A stretch of 64,000 nt of DNA from Bacillota bacterium (lineage in GTDB: Bacteria; Bacillota; Clostridia; Ch29): assembly GCA_013540605.1 (NCBI GenBank), contig JABVCK010000029.1:186001-250000 (forward strand). Direction: 5' to 3'. This document shows positions 53,195 through 62,248 of the stretch, in pieces. The translations under genes and the position numbers were made by a program. Positions within the stretch are counted from its first letter, which is position 1; every line of letters begins with the position of its first letter. The notes under the pieces were generated by a model. That model saw only the letters and a list, made by a program, of their open reading frames with translations, made no database searches and was not told where the DNA came from.

Positions 53195-54262
53195 TTGAAC
53201 AGCAGGCTGGAAAAGGTCAGGAGAATTATACAGCAGAAAGAACTGGACGGGGTATTCATTTCGGACCCTGTTAACAGGAGATATCTGAGCGGGTTTACGG
53301 GTTCTACGGGATACCTGCTGATAACCCGGGGAAAAAGGCTTTTTATTACCGATTTCAGATACGTGCAGCAGGCAAAGCAGCAGTGTGAGGGTTTTGAAGT
53401 GGTTGAACTGCCAAGGGATATACTGGAAAAGATAAACGAACTGGTGGTTGAGTTGAATATAAGGGACCTTGGCTTTGAGGATGGCCACGTCAGTTTTATG
53501 CAGTATACCGGAATGAAGGAGAAACTTGAGAGAACCTATCTCCACCCCCTTGGGGAAGCCATAAATCATCTCAGAATGGTAAAGAATGCTGATGAGATAA
53601 GGCTGATAAAAACAGCGGTCGGTATAACAGAAAAGGCCTTAGAACATATAAAACCGTATATTAAGCCCGGTGTCAAGGAGAGGGAAATTGCCCTTGAGAT
53701 CGAGTATTTCATGCGCAAAAAGGGCGCGTCGGCTGCGGCGTTTGATTTTATAGTTGCTTCCGGCTGGAGGTCGGCTTTGCCCCACGGGGTTGCCTCGGAT
53801 AAAACCATCCAGGACGGTGAACTTATTACCCTTGACATAGGCTGTAAGTACGAAGGTTATTGTTCAGACATGACCAGGACCTTTGTTGTGGGGACTTATT
53901 CACCTAAACAGAGGGAAATATACGATATAGTGCTGGAAGCCCAGACCCAGGTGCTGAGCCTTATGAAACCGGGTATGACGGGTATTGAAGTTGACAGTAT
54001 TGCCAGGGATGTGATTGAAAGGGCCGGGTATGGGGAGTACTTCGGGCATGGTTTAGGTCATGGCGTAGGTCTTCAAATCCACGAATCTCCAAGTTTAAGC
54101 CAGAAGGGTAAAACGGTCCTGGAGCCGGGTATGGTAGTAACGGTTGAGCCCGGCATTTACTTGCCAGACTTCGGCGGAGTCAGGATTGAGGACCTGGTAG
54201 TAATAAAAGAGGATGGTATAGAGAACCTTAACAACTCTTCCAAGGAGTTAACCACAATATAA
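53195..54262 (+). CDS. M24-family Xaa-Pro aminopeptidase
   Basis: This 355-residue metallopeptidase starts at TTG. It has a creatinase-like N-terminal domain (residues about 1-125) and a pita-bread catalytic domain with ligands in [19 protein letters not shown] (two Asp), [16 protein letters not shown] (His), [15 protein letters not shown] (Glu) and [10 protein letters not shown] (Glu). It removes N-terminal residues before proline. It sits directly before efp, a frequent arrangement in Gram-positive bacteria and one that links it to proline-related translation. Confidence 0.93.
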   Translation: MNSRLEKVRRIIQQKELDGVFISDPVNRRYLSGFTGSTGYLLITRGKRLFITDFRYVQQAKQQCEGFEVVELPRDILEKINELVVELNIRDLGFEDGHVSFMQYTGMKEKLERTYLHPLGEAINHLRMVKNADEIRLIKTAVGITEKALEHIKPYIKPGVKEREIALEIEYFMRKKGASAAAFDFIVASGWRSALPHGVASDKTIQDGELITLDIGCKYEGYCSDMTRTFVVGTYSPKQREIYDIVLEAQTQVLSLMKPGMTGIEVDSIARDVIERAGYGEYFGHGLGHGVGLQIHESPSLSQKGKTVLEPGMVVTVEPGIYLPDFGGVRIEDLVVIKEDGIENLNNSSKELTTI

Positions 54263-54285
54263 TTTCTTACACAGGAGGGATAAAC

Positions 54286-54843
54286 ATGATTTCAGCAGGC
54301 GACTTTAAAAAAGGAATTACCTTTGAAATGGACGGACAGGTGTATCAGGTATTGGATTTTCAGCACGTGAAGCCGGGTAAAGGAGCAGCATTCGTAAGAA
54401 CAAAATACAAGAATATCGTAACAGGGGCAATCCAGGAAAGAGCTTTCAACCCCTCGGATAAATTCCCCAGGGCGCATATCGATACAAAGGAGATGCAGTA
54501 CCTTTACGATGATGGAGACTTGTACTATTTTATGGATTCTGAAACCTATGAGCAGGTCCCTCTGGGTAAGGATATGGTGGAGGATGCTATATTGTATCTG
54601 CGCCCAAACGACATGGCAACGATAAAATTCTTCAAAGGGAACGCCTTTTCTGTGGACCCGCCCAACTTTGTTGAACTGGAAGTCGTGGATACAGAACCCG
54701 GCTTCAAGGGGGATACGGCACAAAACACCACAAAACCTGCTACGGTGGAGACCGGTGCCGTTGTTCATGTTCCGTTGTTTGTTGAAGTCGGTGACATTGT
54801 TAGGATCGATACCAGAACCGGTGAGTATATGTCAAGGGTTTAG
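54286..54843 (+). CDS. efp: Elongation factor P
   Basis: This 185-residue protein has three beta-barrel domains: [35 protein letters not shown] with the modifiable Lys in the PGKG loop, and the C-terminal signature [20 protein letters not shown] with [14 protein letters not shown] relieves ribosome stalling at polyproline. No modification enzyme is seen nearby. GGAGGG precedes the ATG. Confidence 0.97.
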   Translation: MISAGDFKKGITFEMDGQVYQVLDFQHVKPGKGAAFVRTKYKNIVTGAIQERAFNPSDKFPRAHIDTKEMQYLYDDGDLYYFMDSETYEQVPLGKDMVEDAILYLRPNDMATIKFFKGNAFSVDPPNFVELEVVDTEPGFKGDTAQNTTKPATVETGAVVHVPLFVEVGDIVRIDTRTGEYMSRV

Positions 54844-54887
54844 GGTAATAATAGGAATAGGCTATATAAAAAAAGGAGGTTAGTTAA

Positions 54888-55310
54888 ATGAAGTACTTAT
54901 ATGAAAGGGTTTCATATCTCAGGGGACTTGCGGACGGTCTTCAGATAAGCGAGGACTCAAAGGAGGGGAAACTGCTTCTTCAGATCGTTGACGTGCTTGA
55001 GGAATTTGCAGATGCGGTAAATGAACTTGCAGAGGCGCATGATGAGCTTGACGAATACGTGGAGTGCATCGACGAAGACCTGGCAGGTGTTGAAGAGGAA
55101 GTATTTGATGATGTATATGAAGATGATGAAGAATTTGAAGATGACGAAGAATTTGTTGAAGTTGAATGTCCTCACTGTGAGCATACAGTATTTATAGAAG
55201 AAGATGTTTTTAACGATGATGATGCCGATATTCTATGTCCCAACTGCCATGAGCCGATATATCTGGAGTTTGAGGACGAGGAAGAAGATGAAGAGGACCT
55301 CGAAGAATAA
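54888..55310 (+). CDS. CD1247-type protein with zinc ribbon and acidic tail
   Basis: This 140-residue protein has an N-terminal helical domain (YERVSYLRGLADGLQISEDS) recognised as CD1247-like in Clostridia, a very acidic middle, and a zinc ribbon (CPHCEHTVFIEE, CPNCHEPIYLEF). Its position between efp and the spoIIIA operon is conserved in many spore formers. The function is unknown. A terminator follows. Confidence 0.88.
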   Translation: MKYLYERVSYLRGLADGLQISEDSKEGKLLLQIVDVLEEFADAVNELAEAHDELDEYVECIDEDLAGVEEEVFDDVYEDDEEFEDDEEFVEVECPHCEHTVFIEEDVFNDDDADILCPNCHEPIYLEFEDEEEDEEDLEE

Positions 55311-55312
55311 CG

Positions 55313-55341
55313 AGAGCGGTGGCTGGCCCACCGCTCTTTTG
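55313..55341 (+). terminator. Terminator after the CD1247-type gene
   Basis: AGAGCGGTGG and CCACCGCTCT form a perfect 10-base stem with a 5-base loop, followed by TTTTGAT. It begins 3 bases after the stop codon. Confidence 0.8.
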
Positions 55342-55375
55342 ATATGGATTATATCTCACTAAAGGAGATGATATT

Positions 55376-56869
55376 TTGCAGGAACGCATTGCCACCGAAT
55401 ATTCTAATCAATTGCATCAACTGATGGTTTCCGTATCAAAACACTTTTACTTTGGCAGTGACGGCTATGTAAAGTACCAGGAAAAACTCATGGATGTCAA
55501 TATAAAAAACTGCCATAAATCCAGAAAGGAGCATCTTGTCTACTATATTTTGCGAGACCACTTTAGCGGAAGCTTTACCTTCCAGATTGCTACCACGAAA
55601 AAGCTTATCCCCCTTGCTGATTTCTTGTATTACGCCTGGAGTGAGGATGTGGGTGAAGAAAAATTCCTTTGGGGAATGCCGGATTTTATATTCATCCCCC
55701 AGATGATTACCTCAGACGATCTCCTTTTCGGATTAAACAGACTTTATGTCAACCCTTTGCATCCTCCCAGTGGTTTTGCTTCAGGGATAAGAATCATCAG
55801 GGATATTGAGGAGAATTTGGGTTACTTTATGAGCAGAACTGTTGACCATAGCTTGGAGGGCATGAACAAATTGCGATTTGAAGTATATAAGTACCTTATT
55901 GATTCCTCTTATCGAGATAATAAATTCGCCAAATGGCAGACAAGCCTGCCTTCCCAAGGTCATCCAAGAGCTGTTCCTGCTTACCCGGATTTCATCCGTC
56001 TCTTCTCAACGGGTGACGCCGGGGGCTCCGGTTTTGTCCTGGTGAGACAGGCCCAGAAAGACAAGGGTTCACAACAGGAAAAGCATAATCAGCAAAAGAA
56101 AAAGGCAGTCTATGATTATCCACCATTTTCTGAGGAAAAACTCAGCCAGGCTCAAGAGCTGATCTATGACGCCTGGGAAGAGCCGAACCGGCAAAAGCGT
56201 CTCGCTTTAGCCCGCAAAGCGCTGCGCATATCGCCTTACTGTGCCGATGCATACAATTTGCTGGCTGAAGAAAGCAAGTCACTTGAGGAACGCCAGGATT
56301 TATACGAACAAGGGGTAAAAGCCGGCCGCATGGCATTAGGTGATTTATTCTTCAAAAAGTATGCCGGCCATTTCTGGGGATATATAGAAACCCGGCCATT
56401 CATGAGAGCTTTGGCCGGATTGTCGGAATGTCTCTGGAGGAATGGGCGACGGCAGGAAGCCATCGAAAACTATAAAGAACTGTTACAATTGAACCCTAAC
56501 GATAACCAGGGAATTCGCTACATCCTGGTCAATTGCCTGCTGGCCGAAGGGATGGATGGGGAGGCAGAGAAGCTGCTGTCAGAGTATCAGGAGTCGTCCT
56601 GCTTTATGTTATACAGCGAAGCCCTTTTTTCATTTCGGAACTTAAGCCGTGGCAAGGCTGCTAAGCATTTGGAGCAAGCCCTTGCGTCCAACCCCCATGT
56701 GCCTTCATACCTGTTAGGTTTAAAGCACATCCCCTTTGTTCTACCTGCCGCCTATTCATGGGGGAGCGAAGAAGAGGCTATCCTCTACGCAGCCGATGCC
56801 TATGATGTATGGAAAAGTACCCCAGGCGCTTTAGGTTGGCTAGCTGAAGAAATTAAGAATCCCCTGTAA
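55376..56869 (+). CDS. TPR/ST7-like repeat protein with unrecognised N-terminal domain
   Basis: This 497-residue protein starts at TTG with AAAGGAGATG upstream. Residues about 1-235 contain a region I do not recognise with certainty (EHLVYYILRDHFSGSFTFQI, GFASGIRIIRDIEENLGYFM); its strand pattern recalls integrase-type cores, but the acidic triad is not clear. A charged linker (QQEKHNQQKKK) follows. The C-terminal half has tetratricopeptide-like repeats (LARKALRISPYCADAYNLLA, AIENYKELLQLNPNDNQGI) similar to the ST7 family. It separates CD1247 from spoIIIAA, so it is probably an accessory insertion. Confidence 0.7.
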   Translation: MQERIATEYSNQLHQLMVSVSKHFYFGSDGYVKYQEKLMDVNIKNCHKSRKEHLVYYILRDHFSGSFTFQIATTKKLIPLADFLYYAWSEDVGEEKFLWGMPDFIFIPQMITSDDLLFGLNRLYVNPLHPPSGFASGIRIIRDIEENLGYFMSRTVDHSLEGMNKLRFEVYKYLIDSSYRDNKFAKWQTSLPSQGHPRAVPAYPDFIRLFSTGDAGGSGFVLVRQAQKDKGSQQEKHNQQKKKAVYDYPPFSEEKLSQAQELIYDAWEEPNRQKRLALARKALRISPYCADAYNLLAEESKSLEERQDLYEQGVKAGRMALGDLFFKKYAGHFWGYIETRPFMRALAGLSECLWRNGRRQEAIENYKELLQLNPNDNQGIRYILVNCLLAEGMDGEAEKLLSEYQESSCFMLYSEALFSFRNLSRGKAAKHLEQALASNPHVPSYLLGLKHIPFVLPAAYSWGSEEEAILYAADAYDVWKSTPGALGWLAEEIKNPL

Positions 56870-56946
56870 AGTTGATGAGCATAGCCATACCTGCCAAGGG
56901 AAAGAAATCCGAATATGATACTATAAATCCAGGAGGTGGACTTGGG

Positions 56947-56985
56947 GTGGGAGTGGACAGTATGATAATTATCTGTTACTCCCAC
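56947..56985 (+). promoter_or_regulatory. Inverted repeat before the HicB gene
   Basis: GTGGGAGT (56947-56954) pairs with ACTCCCAC (56978-56985), and an inner GACAG pairs with CTGTT after a one-base bulge. It ends 11 bases before the HicB start. It could be an autoregulatory operator, since HicB proteins often bind DNA, or a terminator for the gene upstream. Confidence 0.4.
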
Positions 56986-56995
56986 TTAAATAAGA

Positions 56996-57349
56996 ATGGA
57001 TAAAAAAGATATCACATACTATATGAATTTGCCCTATAATTATTTAATACAACCAATTACCGATGAAAGCGGTAGCTATTACTATGGCAGAGTATTAGAG
57101 TTGGATGGATGTCAAAGTACAGGCACTACCTTTGAAGAAGCATTTAAAAATTTATTAGAAGCAATGGAAGGTTGGCTAGAGGTAAAACTAGAGTATGGAG
57201 ACCCAATTCCTACTCCTGTAGCAGATGGAGGCTATAGTGGAAAATTTGTGGTCAGGATACCCAAAAGTTTGCACCGGAAATTGGCTATAGAAGCTGAGCA
57301 GGAAGGCGTTTCTTTAAATCAATATGCAATATACAAATTAAGCAGATAA
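56996..57349 (+). CDS. hicB: HicB-family antitoxin-like protein (no HicA partner seen)
   Basis: This 117-residue protein has the HicB RNase-H-like core (YYYGRVLELDGCQSTGTTFE, EAMEGWLEVKLEYGDPIPTP) and a C-terminal ribbon-helix-helix (KFVVRIPKSLHRKLAIEAE, SLNQYAIYKLSR). HicB neutralises the HicA mRNA interferase. No HicA-like frame lies on either side, so it may be an orphan repressor. A terminator follows. Confidence 0.88.
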   Translation: MDKKDITYYMNLPYNYLIQPITDESGSYYYGRVLELDGCQSTGTTFEEAFKNLLEAMEGWLEVKLEYGDPIPTPVADGGYSGKFVVRIPKSLHRKLAIEAEQEGVSLNQYAIYKLSR

Positions 57350-57362
57350 AGGCTTACTGTGC

Positions 57363-57398
57363 ATCAGGGGGACGATTGTTCGTCCCCTGATTTTTTTA
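57363..57398 (+). terminator. Terminator after the HicB gene
   Basis: ATCAGGGGGACGA and TCGTCCCCTGAT pair with one bulged G, followed by TTTTTTTATC. This separates the accessory genes from spoIIIAA. Confidence 0.85.
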
Positions 57399-57601
57399 TC
57401 TTATTTGATAATGTGTTCCAGAATATCTATGTTTCTTTCGTTACTGTTCATAGAGCAAAATTTCATCACTGCTTATCCGTTTCAGGAATTTATCTTTTCC
57501 TCATATGTTTGCACGTCCTCCCGTTCCGGATAAAAAAATTTAAGACATATTATATCCCCCATAAAAATAATATTTATATAAGAAAGGAGGACATGTTCGC
57601 A

Positions 57602-58645
57602 ATGTACACCTACGATAAAACGATGGACCGCGAGAAAAACCGTTATCCCGGAGAGGGCATTTCCAAGGGAAGGTACAGGTTCATATTGGAATCGGTTCCT
57701 ATCAGTATCAGAAGCCTCCTGAGCAACTTATCGATAGATGAACTTGACGGTATTGAGGAATTTCGGCTGAAGGTTGATGCTCCCTTGATGGTATATGGGA
57801 GCGGTTTTAATGCGTTCGTGACTGAAGACGGCAGGCTCAGCAAACAGAAAACCAGGGCATACGTTGTAACCGAAGAGGATGCTTCAAAAGCCCTTCAGCT
57901 TATGTGCAACTGTTCTCTTTATTCCATAGAGGATGATCTCAGAAGCGGTTTCATTACAATAAGGGGAGGACATCGTATAGGGGTTGCGGGTAAGGTAGTG
58001 ACAGACGGGGGAAGGATAAAAACCATTAAAGATATATCCAGCCTTAATATTAGGGTCTCAAGGGAAGTGCTTGGGTGCGCTGGCAGTGTAATACCATATC
58101 TTATTAAAGATAGAACGGGGGTTTACAATACGTTGATAATATCACCGCCGCAGTGCGGAAAGACAACGCTGCTCAGGGATATAATCAGGCAGCTGAGCGG
58201 GGGCGTTCCATCCCTTGGATTTGAAGGAATAAAGGTCGGTGTTGTTGATGAGCGTTCTGAGATAGCGGGATGCTACAAAGGAGTACCGCAGAATGATGTG
58301 GGGATCAGGACGGATGTGCTGGATGCGTGTCCAAAGGCCCAGGGCGTGATGATGCTTATCAGGTCCATGTCACCGGTGGTTATTGCCACCGATGAGCTCG
58401 GAAGGCCCGAGGATCTGACGGCCGTGGGTGAAGCGGTGAACGCCGGCGTGAGCATACTGACCACGGTGCACGGGTGGGGCAGGGATGATGCCGCCCGGAA
58501 GCCGGTGATCGGAGAGCTGCTGAGGGATGGTGTGTTTGAAAGAATCGTGGTGTTGAGCAGAAAGCGGGGGCCGGGTACTATTGATGAAATCTATGATGGA
58601 GCACTGGGCAAAAAAATTTCCGTTTCCGGGGGTGGGGTCGGATGA
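57602..58645 (+). CDS. spoIIIAA: Stage III sporulation protein AA
   Basis: The ATG at 57602 has AAAGGAGG 12 bases upstream; an ATG at 57593 is too close to it. The 347-residue ATPase has IRGGHRIGVAGKVV, Walker A ISPPQCGKTTLLRDIIRQ, the Walker B region GVVDERSEIAGCYKG, and SPVVIATDELGRPED. SpoIIIAA resembles secretion ATPases and acts in the mother cell as part of the SpoIIIA-SpoIIQ channel to the forespore. It is the first gene of the operon. Confidence 0.95.
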   Translation: MYTYDKTMDREKNRYPGEGISKGRYRFILESVPISIRSLLSNLSIDELDGIEEFRLKVDAPLMVYGSGFNAFVTEDGRLSKQKTRAYVVTEEDASKALQLMCNCSLYSIEDDLRSGFITIRGGHRIGVAGKVVTDGGRIKTIKDISSLNIRVSREVLGCAGSVIPYLIKDRTGVYNTLIISPPQCGKTTLLRDIIRQLSGGVPSLGFEGIKVGVVDERSEIAGCYKGVPQNDVGIRTDVLDACPKAQGVMMLIRSMSPVVIATDELGRPEDLTAVGEAVNAGVSILTTVHGWGRDDAARKPVIGELLRDGVFERIVVLSRKRGPGTIDEIYDGALGKKISVSGGGVG

Positions 58646-59163
58646 TTTTGAAGATGATAGCCTGTTCGGTTGTCCTATTTTCCGCAACTGCAGCGGGTTT
58701 TGTCATAGCCGGGAGGTTTTCCGGCAGGGTTAGGGATTTGAGGCTCATCCAGGAGGGGCTGAAAATGATGGAAAGCGAAATACTCTTCACATCCACGCAG
58801 CTGCCTGAAGCCCTGCTGAATACTTCCGCCAAACTGGAAGCACCATTGGATAGAGTGTTTGTGCATGCTGCGCAAATACTCGAGGGAAGGATGGGATATA
58901 CGGCGGGAGAAGCATGGAATCTGGCCTTTGAAAAATACCTGGAGGCTCTTTGTTTCAACAAGGAAGACCTGGAGATTATCCGGGATTTCGGCAAGAGCCT
59001 GGGGTCGACCGACAAAGCCAATCAGGAGAAAAACTTCCGGCTGGCCAGACTGCAGCTTAGTTCCCAACAGGTTAAGGCGGAAGAGGACAGAGGCAGGAAT
59101 GAAAGGATGTATAAAAACCTGGGTTTTTTGCTGGGTGTGACTATAATCATACTTTTAATCTGA
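58642..59163 (+). CDS. spoIIIAB: Stage III sporulation protein AB
   Basis: This 173-residue protein overlaps spoIIIAA by four bases. It has one N-terminal and one C-terminal membrane helix (KMIACSVVLFSATAAGFVIA; NLGFLLGVTIIILLI) around a helical domain related to GspF (LRLIQEGLKMMESEILFTST, SLGSTDKANQEKNF). It is part of the SpoIIIA secretion-like complex. Confidence 0.93.
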   Translation: MILKMIACSVVLFSATAAGFVIAGRFSGRVRDLRLIQEGLKMMESEILFTSTQLPEALLNTSAKLEAPLDRVFVHAAQILEGRMGYTAGEAWNLAFEKYLEALCFNKEDLEIIRDFGKSLGSTDKANQEKNFRLARLQLSSQQVKAEEDRGRNERMYKNLGFLLGVTIIILLI

Positions 59164-59198
59164 AATCATACTATTGGTCTGAGGGGAGAGGGTTCCGC

Positions 59199-59396
59199 AT
59201 GGATGTAAACATGATATTTAAAATTGCTGCCGTGGGGATACTTGTTGCGGTTTTGAACCAGGTGCTGGTCAGAACCGGCAGAGAAGAACAGGCAATGATG
59301 GTAGCCCTGGCAGGCATAGTAATAGTACTTATGATGGTAATAAAGATGATTAGTGATCTTTTTAATACGGTGAGGACCATGTTCCAGCTTTACTAA
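59199..59396 (+). CDS. spoIIIAC: Stage III sporulation protein AC
   Basis: This 65-residue protein has two membrane helices (IFKIAAVGILVAVLNQVLV; EEQAMMVALAGIVIVLMMVI), the normal size and pattern of SpoIIIAC. GAGGGGAGAGG precedes its ATG. Confidence 0.93.
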   Translation: MDVNMIFKIAAVGILVAVLNQVLVRTGREEQAMMVALAGIVIVLMMVIKMISDLFNTVRTMFQLY

Positions 59397-59410
59397 AGGG
59401 TGTGATGCAG

Positions 59411-59797
59411 ATGGAAATTTTCCAGATAGTTGGTTTGGGTTTGATCGCTGCTGTGCTTGCGGTTCTATTAAAACAGCACAGGCCGGAGATAGCTTTACAG
59501 GTCAGTGTTGTCACCGGGCTGATCATCATAATGCTGATTATGTTTAAACTGGCTTCCGTACTGGAGGCGCTGCAGGGCATGGCACAGCGGATAAACGTGG
59601 ACACCGTTTATATATCCACCATATTCAAGATCGTTGGCATTGCTTATATAGCTGAGTTCGGGTCACAGGTATGCAGGGATGCCGGTGAGACTTCAATCGC
59701 TTCCAAGATTGAGCTTGCAGGTAAGGTTATAATTATGGTTCTGGCAGTTCCAATTCTGATGGCGCTGCTTGATTTAATAATAAGCATAGTGCCCTGA
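59411..59797 (+). CDS. spoIIIAD: Stage III sporulation protein AD
   Basis: The family start MEIFQIVGLGLIAAVLAVLL points to the ATG at 59411 rather than the GTG/ATG 6-9 bases earlier. The 128-residue protein has three to four membrane helices and the motif GIAYIAEFGSQVCRDAGETS. It is a membrane component of the SpoIIIA complex. Confidence 0.93.
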   Translation: MEIFQIVGLGLIAAVLAVLLKQHRPEIALQVSVVTGLIIIMLIMFKLASVLEALQGMAQRINVDTVYISTIFKIVGIAYIAEFGSQVCRDAGETSIASKIELAGKVIIMVLAVPILMALLDLIISIVP

Positions 59798-59811
59798 GGG
59801 GAGGGGAAAAC

Positions 59812-60996
59812 GTGAGAAAAAGGGCGGCTTTGGTTGTAATCATGGTGTTGTTAGTGTTTGGCCCCTCTACCTGTGCCTGGGCAGCGGAGGAAGCAGACAG
59901 CTCGAGACAGGGGGTTATTGATGCCCAGATAGACAGAATCGACATGGACGAAATGCAAAGGGTGCTGAACAGTCTTAACGAAGACGTGCAGGAATACATG
60001 CCCAGGTTAAGCGCAAAGGATATGATAAAAGGGCTGGCTACCGGCAAGGTTGGTATTTCTCCCGGTCAGGTTATTGCCGGAATCGGCAGATACCTGTTTT
60101 CGCAGGTGCTTGCTAATATAAACCTGATGGCAAAGTTGATTGTGCTTTCGGTTATCTATGCAGTATTAAAAAATATTCAAACGTCCTTTGGGAGCGGCAT
60201 GGTGGGAGAACTGGCGCAGATGAGCTGCATGCTGGTGCTGATCGCTGTCGCAGTACAGAGCTTTGCGTTAGCAATGGATGTGGGGTCAAGGGCCATAGAC
60301 AATATGGTTCTGTTCATGCAGGCGTTTTTACCGGCCCTTCTGGCTTTGCTGGCCGCTATGGGGGGTATCGTTTCCACCGCGCTGCTGCAGCCTATGATTG
60401 CGGTTTCCATAGGATTTTTCAGTACCATGTTCAAGAATATTCTGATGCCGGTTATATTCTTTTCAGCCATACTGGCAATCGTTAACAATATATCGGAAAG
60501 CTTTCACCTTTCCAAACTTTCTTCCCTGATAAAACAGGGGTGTGTTGCTTTTATCGGTCTGGTCCTTACGGTATTTATCGGGATAATGACTATACAGGGG
60601 GTTGCTGCATCAACCGCTGACGGAGTTACCATAAGAACCGCAAAATTCGCCGTAGACAACTTTATTCCCATTGTCGGGGGTTTTCTATCGGATGCCGTTG
60701 AAACCATTGCAGGCTGCTCGCTTGTGATAAAAAATGCCATAGGAGCCTTTGGCCTGATTTCATTGTTTGTAATAGTTGCTTTTCCCATACTCAAGATAAT
60801 TTCACTGGTGGTCATCTACAAGGTTTGCGCCGCTATCATTGAACCCATTGCCCAGGGACAGCTGGTAAAATGCCTCAATGAAATGGCAGGCAGCTTGCTG
60901 CTTTTGTTCGCTACTGTGGCTTCCGTTGCGTTTATGTTTTTTGTATCGGTCACTATTATTATTGGCGCAGGAAATGCTGCCCTTATGATGAGGTAG
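59812..60996 (+). CDS. spoIIIAE: Stage III sporulation protein AE
   Basis: This 394-residue protein has an N-terminal signal-like helix (AALVVIMVLLVFGPSTCAWA), a short acidic extracytoplasmic part and about eight membrane helices (residues about 100-390), including MVLFMQAFLPALLALLAAMG. It is the largest membrane subunit of the complex and starts at GTG with GGGAGGGG upstream. Confidence 0.94.
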   Translation: MRKRAALVVIMVLLVFGPSTCAWAAEEADSSRQGVIDAQIDRIDMDEMQRVLNSLNEDVQEYMPRLSAKDMIKGLATGKVGISPGQVIAGIGRYLFSQVLANINLMAKLIVLSVIYAVLKNIQTSFGSGMVGELAQMSCMLVLIAVAVQSFALAMDVGSRAIDNMVLFMQAFLPALLALLAAMGGIVSTALLQPMIAVSIGFFSTMFKNILMPVIFFSAILAIVNNISESFHLSKLSSLIKQGCVAFIGLVLTVFIGIMTIQGVAASTADGVTIRTAKFAVDNFIPIVGGFLSDAVETIAGCSLVIKNAIGAFGLISLFVIVAFPILKIISLVVIYKVCAAIIEPIAQGQLVKCLNEMAGSLLLLFATVASVAFMFFVSVTIIIGAGNAALMMR

Positions 60997-61005
60997 GTGA
61001 TTCGG

Positions 61006-61629
61006 TTGGACTTTTTAAGGCAATGGATAATCAACATTGTGGCAACCATGATATTCGTTTCCTTTATAGAGATAATAATGCCGGAAAGCAGTATGCGGAA
61101 ATACATCCGGCTGGTGGTGGGGCTTCTTGTGATGATAGTAATAATTAACCCTCTTCTGAACCTGGCAGCCGGCGAGTTTGATATGGGAGACAGGATACTT
61201 GGAATGGCTTCGGCCATAAATATCCAGGATACAAGGCATCAGGTTGAAAACATTGAAGAAGGGCAGAGGGAGAGTATCATACTGGTATACAGGAACAGGC
61301 TGGAAGAACAGATAGCAAGGCAGGTTATCGAAGAAAACCTTGCGGATAATGTGATAGCGGAGGTGGACATTGAGGAGGACTTCAAGTCGGAAAGGTTTGG
61401 AACCATAAAAGGTATCAGGGTGTTTGTACATGACAAAGGAGACAATTATGACGGGATTAAAAAAATCGGAATAGACAAAGTGGAAATCAATGCAGGGAAA
61501 CAGCCCCATGAAAACACTGTCGATGCGATGTCGCAAAGTCAAGCACAGCTTAGCGATAAAATATCGGAATACCTTGCGCGCATATATAGGGTGGCGCCGG
61601 ATAAAATTGACGTGGTAATAAGGAGGTAA
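61006..61629 (+). CDS. spoIIIAF: Stage III sporulation protein AF
   Basis: The TTG at 61006 gives the usual start MDFLRQWIINIVATMIFVSF; a GTG 9 bases earlier is also in frame. The 207-residue protein has two membrane helices (residues about 6-25 and 37-55) and a ring-building domain with EEQIARQVIEENLADNVIAE. SpoIIIAF forms a ring in the channel. Confidence 0.9.
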   Translation: MDFLRQWIINIVATMIFVSFIEIIMPESSMRKYIRLVVGLLVMIVIINPLLNLAAGEFDMGDRILGMASAINIQDTRHQVENIEEGQRESIILVYRNRLEEQIARQVIEENLADNVIAEVDIEEDFKSERFGTIKGIRVFVHDKGDNYDGIKKIGIDKVEINAGKQPHENTVDAMSQSQAQLSDKISEYLARIYRVAPDKIDVVIRR

Positions 61630-61633
61630 GGGT

Positions 61634-62224
61634 ATGGTGGACTTTAAGGAGATAAAGGGCAGGCTGAAGGAAATAGGCAGCAAAAAAACGCTGCAGAACC
61701 TGTTGATTTTGCTATTGATAGCAGCAATTACCGTTATTGCTTCCAGCACTTTTTTGGATAGCAGCAGGCAGAATAGAAATAGTATCGGGGATTCAGACAT
61801 ACAATTAAATAAAGACCTTAATCTGAAGGCTTCATACGAAGAACAGATCGAGACCAAGCTTAAGAATACTCTGGAGCAAATCTCCGGTGTCGGGGAAGTA
61901 TCGGTAATGATAACCCTGAAGGTCGGTAAGGAGATTGTCCCGGCTTCCAACGTTGTGGAGACTGAGAGTGAGACAAACGAAAGGGACTCCGACGGCGGAA
62001 CCAGAACTGTTTTGCAGCAGAGCGCCGATAAAAAAGTGGTTGTGAACAGCGGCAGCACTGCAAGCGACCAGCCCTTGATCGTTAAAGAGATAATGCCGGA
62101 GGTTAAGGGGGTAATAGTGGTGGCCGAAGGGGCGGAGCACCCGGAGGTTGAGGCGCGGCTGACAGAGGCTGTTCAAACGGTCCTCGGCATACCTGCTTTT
62201 AGGGTAAAGGTCTATCCCAGATAA
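61634..62224 (+). CDS. spoIIIAG: Stage III sporulation protein AG
   Basis: This 196-residue protein has one N-terminal membrane helix (LLILLLIAAITVIASSTFL) and a ring-building domain split by an insertion (TLEQISGVGEVSVMITLKVG, VKGVIVVAEGAEHPEVEARL). SpoIIIAG forms a large ring in the intermembrane space. It follows spoIIIAF after 4 bases. Confidence 0.93.
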   Translation: MVDFKEIKGRLKEIGSKKTLQNLLILLLIAAITVIASSTFLDSSRQNRNSIGDSDIQLNKDLNLKASYEEQIETKLKNTLEQISGVGEVSVMITLKVGKEIVPASNVVETESETNERDSDGGTRTVLQQSADKKVVVNSGSTASDQPLIVKEIMPEVKGVIVVAEGAEHPEVEARLTEAVQTVLGIPAFRVKVYPR

Positions 62225-62248
62225 TTTTGAATAGGGGGAATGTATATT

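Noticed and set aside
57545-57570. A sigma-E promoter before spoIIIAA
   Set aside because: CATATT and CATAAAAAT are present but only about 8 bases apart, too close for the sigma-E spacing of about 14.
56870-57600. A HicA toxin gene next to hicB
   Set aside because: No frame of suitable length with HicA features was found on either side of hicB.
61015-62058. A 347-codon open frame on the minus strand
   Set aside because: It lies antisense to spoIIIAF and spoIIIAG, which have clear homology and start signals. The minus frame has no recognisable motifs.
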